A stretch of DNA of 64,000 nt from Reticulitermes speratus (taxonomy: Eukaryota > Arthropoda > Insecta > Blattodea > Rhinotermitidae), in the NCBI GenBank assembly GCA_021186555.1, contig JAJKFL010000010.1, forward strand, positions 26,000,840 through 26,064,839, given 5' to 3'. Each line of letters opens with the position of its first letter. Position 1 is the first letter of the stretch. Positions 60,503 through 64,000 of this stretch are shown here, one piece after another. Made by a program: the position numbers and the translations under genes. The notes under the pieces were generated by a model, which was not told the origin of the DNA, ran no database searches, and was given only the letters and a program-made list of their open reading frames with translations.

Positions 60503-61860
60503 CACTGTCGGCAGGTACTCATTAATTCCCCTAGAACGACGCCAACTGACGTCTGTGGGCGTAATTGCCGTAAGCACATGTAATTAGATATTTTTAAATC
60601 ATGGTCACTTCAACAACTCTGCGCTCATTCTTTTATAATTTACGTATTTCGGTCCACATTTAGAAGAGCTTACTGATTTTTTAATCAATTAATATTAAGA
60701 ATTTTAAGAATATCTAATGCCAAAATCTATCATCCTCTGTGTTTCAATATAAAGCGCCTAAGAAGATTTCAGATTACTTAAGTTTACTGCAAGTCAGTTC
60801 AAGTACAATAACACAAATCTCTGCTTACGATCTCTGCTATTGCTTAAAACAACAGAAAATGTATAACAAATATTTTAGATCATCCATTATTTCCACACTT
60901 TTATTTTGTGTAAATAACATTACACATCAAAAGTCTGCAAAACAGACTGTACCTTCAGTACAACATCACACGTCACTGCCAGCCATGTTGCATGTGTGGC
61001 GACACGGCACATGTGTAAGCTGTGCTGTCGGACTTGGATGAACACTTTGGAGGCTGTAACGTAATACTTACAGCGTTCTTGGAAAGGAAGTCATAAGAAC
61101 AAAAATATCAGTGAAATCAGCCGTCTTCTGCGATGGAAGCCGTGTAGGCAGCTTGGTACACGCCGACGTTTCAAAGACACTTGCTCTCCAAATAATCAGC
61201 GGTGTGTCCTGTGCCGGCAGCAATATCCTCTAAAGTGTTGGCTCATATCTACCAGACTAGACGACATCACACCTTTATAGCCACCACAGTAGGAGCTTCA
61301 GATCTCGTAGACATCTGTATTTATTTTAAGGAAATTTCAAGCAGATGGCGGATGTACATCTACATTTAGACGAGCATTAACAGAAGACACCCTGTAGCAT
61401 GTTGCCACGGACACGATCGATTGCTAACGGATCGTTCCGATTTCACATTCCTCTACTTAAGGAATACTAAGAGGTTAATGTGGTTAGACTACTGCGTGCT
61501 TGCACGGCAAGGTGTATAAAGGTAGCCACTTGCCTCTCACATTAGTGGCTAGCATTATATTCGAGAGCTACGATATGGACTCTTCATCGATGATTCCTTG
61601 ATTGTTACACCAAACAAAGTGGTAAATTGACCTATAGAAGTGCTGACATTATGTTGAGCTCTGCTGTATTACATGCACAATCGTCAATTGTTTCTTCAAC
61701 CTCAGCTCGCACTGCACAGTGAAACAGTTTGTCACAATCACAAAAATCATTTTTTCACAAACGTTGCGTAACTTGTAAATAATACAGTCCTTATAGATAA
61801 TACAGTCCTTATAGATAATACAGCCCCTTCTCAACCACTATGTCAAATGTACATTAGTTT
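60503..61860. other. Unassigned sequence
   Basis: No homology to the composite block and no convincing gene; frames of up to 100 codons lack features. A short 18-bp repeat (ATAATACAGTCCTTATAG) occurs at 61780-61822. Confidence 0.5.
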
Positions 61861-63425
61861 TGATTATTAAAAATGTTATCGATTTCTATAAACACAGGTG
61901 CAATCACTGTCGATTATTGTCGATTACTAACGACTAAGTAGACTCTTATCGACCCAGACGTGACTCACAGAATCACTCAGTCACCAAGTAATCACGTAAG
62001 GTGGAAGGAGCAATTAAGATGCTTTTTCTTATAAATGTGAAGTTTAAACGTGTTCAGAAGGACATCAGTAAACACTGACAACAGACTTTATTACAGTTTG
62101 GCGGCCTCTCAGTGTCCAGTGTACCTCCTTGCTAACCTGCTTTCATACGGAAAGTATGGCGTTTTATGAAGACAAGTCGTATTGCGAGTATAGCTTGCGA
62201 CTGTGTTAACACAGCGCTCTTGTGGATGACAGTTCGTAGTTTGAACGTAGCAACAATATGGCGGTTAATATCGAGTTTGAAGTCGAGTTAGGGAAAATGA
62301 TTTGAACACCAAAAGCAAATACGTTAACTCCTGCTCTTATATGCAAAGGTTGTACCTAAATTCGTCCCCTTTCAGTTCCGGAATCTGCAGTAGGCTCACG
62401 TCTGCAGCCTGAACTTCAGGACAGCTGAACTGCGTGATGATGTTGAAGGGCTGCAAATTGTTTTTTGGGTCACACACAGGGACGATAGGGGCACAGAGAA
62501 GGGCTTCTGAAATGACAATCACTGCCTTACCGAAATAAGATGGCTGTGCTTTGACACACGGAACAGTGGAAAAGAACTTTCACACGGCCAACACCGCCTG
62601 CAGGTTAGACAGCTGCACAATACATACATGGGCGTTGTACCGAAATATTGAAGGCGAGTGATGCGACACCAAAAACTCAAGCCGAGGAAGTAGAATAAAT
62701 TAGTTACTGTCTTAATGGATAGCAGAATGAATTGAGGATTGGGACAGGGGAATTGTGAATGTATTGTTTTGTAACTGGAATTGCGAATGTATTGTTTTGT
62801 AATTGGAATTGTGAATGTATTGTTTTGTAATCGGAATTGAGCGGCATGGAAAAAGTCTAAGACGTTAGAAAAAAGTGTGGGACGGCCGATAAGACAACAT
62901 GTGCGGTGTGTCAAGCATTGCTGTGGTAACACAAGGCGCTGCATATAGCCAGTAAGTTCTCACGTATGTGGGAGAATGAGGAGCTGCGAGTTATCAAGGA
63001 ACGTGTTGCTGTGACAGCTTTTGTTATCTCAACTGTCTGCACAGAAATAACGTACAATTAACTGTGACATTGACCACATCACGTCACTCCGATATACAGT
63101 CGAATGCTTCCTACGTTTCCACACATGAGTCACTAAATTGTTAGGCTGACACACAAATCGTGGTCTAAACTTTACTGCATTATCACAATATGGCCTCTCC
63201 TTTAGACAGCCATATTTCTGTACTTCATTACATGACATCGTATCCCTGACACAATAACTCCACAATATCTTTCTCCAAATTCTGTGTCAGTGTGGCGCTT
63301 TGCAAAATCGCATAAGAATGAACAAAACACAATTCAAAAGACCTGACCTAAAAGTGCTACCAACTTCCACCTTGTAGTACGTCACATGCGTCGTAAAAGT
63401 GGATATCAGATGTCATACGTGGATA
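61861..63425 (-). repeat. Inverted, diverged copy of B-C and C-D spacers without arrays
   Basis: On minus: 63425-62650 matches 6215-6900 (including the CNEVQKYG.. frame at 63029-63265 and the GCGCTTTGC and CTTCCTCGGCTT words). About 70 bp later, 62640-62530 matches the post-C sequence at 9000-9070 (CTGCAGGC.GTGTTGGC). 62085-61900 resembles 9478-9640. No 54-bp C unit or B unit is present. A local 28-bp repeat (ATTGTGAATGTATTGTTTTG) lies at 62748-62838. Confidence 0.65.
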
Positions 63426-63529
63426 GGCTGAACCCGGTTTTTGAATCGTACCCAAAAGGAAAACTGCAAACACAAGAATGAGTGATGCCTGTCGTCCTCA
63501 TCGCTGTCGGCGAGAACACTGGCACAATG

Positions 63530-63862
63530 TAAACGTCACAGCTGCATATAACGTCCACTGTGTGTTGGTTTCGAAGTTAAGACACTTTGAAGCTGTAAGA
63601 CGTAAAGCGGTCTCGCTGTATCGAATTCCCACACGTATCTTGGCGACACAAATCACCGGCATATCATTACGTGTGTACAGCATAGCACAAAGTTGTACAC
63701 TTAAATGTGTCCGTAATGATGTACAATTGTACAAACGGAGTTCCTCGAAAACCAAATCCCTAAGAATGACGACGTAGTGACGTCACATCCGCTCAAGCAA
63801 ATGCAGATCTTCCGGTTTGGGAGACAACCAAAAAGCATGACTCAGATTCCTGAATTTCGATT
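63530..63862 (-). repeat. Inverted copy of 18560-18900
   Basis: About 90 percent alike by eye. Frames on minus at 63498-63755 and on plus at 18657-18893 share SLRTHLSVQLCAMLYTR and GIRYSETALRLTASKC, but differ elsewhere by several replacements. Confidence 0.8.
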
Positions 63863-64000
63863 TGTAGTCTGAAGGGCAGTCCGACTGCTGTTACTGAAAG
63901 TCAGTCCGACTGCTGTTACTGAAGGGCAGTCCGACTGCTGTTACTGAAAGTCAGTCCGACTGCTGTTACTGAAGGGCAGTCCGACTGCTGTTACTGAAGG
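63863..64000 (-). repeat. Tandem array H, 25-bp unit, running off the window
   Basis: CAGTCCGACTGCTGTTACTG repeats every 25 bp at least five times, alternating GAAGGG and GAAAGT joins (a 50-bp dimer). It is the inverse of 18478-18556. Confidence 0.95.

Noticed and set aside
60739-61041. 100-codon plus frame as a gene
   Set aside because: AT-rich sequence without recognisable domains, promoter or splice signals; length is within chance.
61513-61590. TATAAAGG on plus followed by a short ATG frame as a second promoter
   Set aside because: No good initiator at the expected distance, and the frame stops after seven codons.

Overview
This is eukaryotic, repeat-dominated DNA, most likely from an insect. 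The evidence is several decayed non-LTR retrotransposons of RTE/BovB, Jockey and L1/Tx1-like type, a Tc1/mariner-derived element, and two spliced exons of an insect-type myosin regulatory light chain 2 gene. The RTE proteins resemble, from memory, copies abundant in cockroaches and termites; that placement is a weak inference. There are no bacterial operons, CRISPR arrays or rRNA genes. Very little of the window codes for host protein.

About 27 kb is tandem repeat of ten or so unrelated units: A (94 bp), B (62 or 82-88 bp), C (54 bp), D (46 bp), E (about 62 bp), F (52 bp), G (54 bp), H (25 bp), I (25 bp, CRE-like) and an 11-bp repeat. The arrays are not scattered. They recur in a fixed order, embedded in conserved spacers, so the window is a few diverged copies of one composite unit: RTE tail - pre-B spacer - B - C - D - E - F - spacer - G - RTE fragment. 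Copy 1 spans about 2857-21490. Copy 2 (about 20208-23725) has lost B, C and D in one junction near 21740. Copy 3 (about 28920-60168) is complete up to F but carries a G array of about 109 units (4 in copy 1), an L1/Tx1-like LINE in its RTE fragment (35831-41636), and a nearly full-length RTE inside array C (47311-50715). The right edge (about 61860-64000) holds an inverted, diverged copy of the B/C/D spacers without arrays B and C.

Other notable content: a foldback element (2405-2768) with a hammerhead-ribozyme-like core in each arm; a 567-bp TG...CA insertion (20244-20810) dated by an empty paralogous site; a snap-back mariner (37364-37916) whose long inverted repeats contain transposase coding sequence; a 5' end of the intact RTE laid out like an HDV-type ribozyme; a short reading frame after array E whose centre is replaced in each of three copies while length stays a multiple of three; and a first exon with TATA box, Inr, signal peptide and splice donor (60385-60501, minus) whose intron runs straight into array F. 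The myosin exons and the signal-peptide exon are the only sequences that look like host genes.
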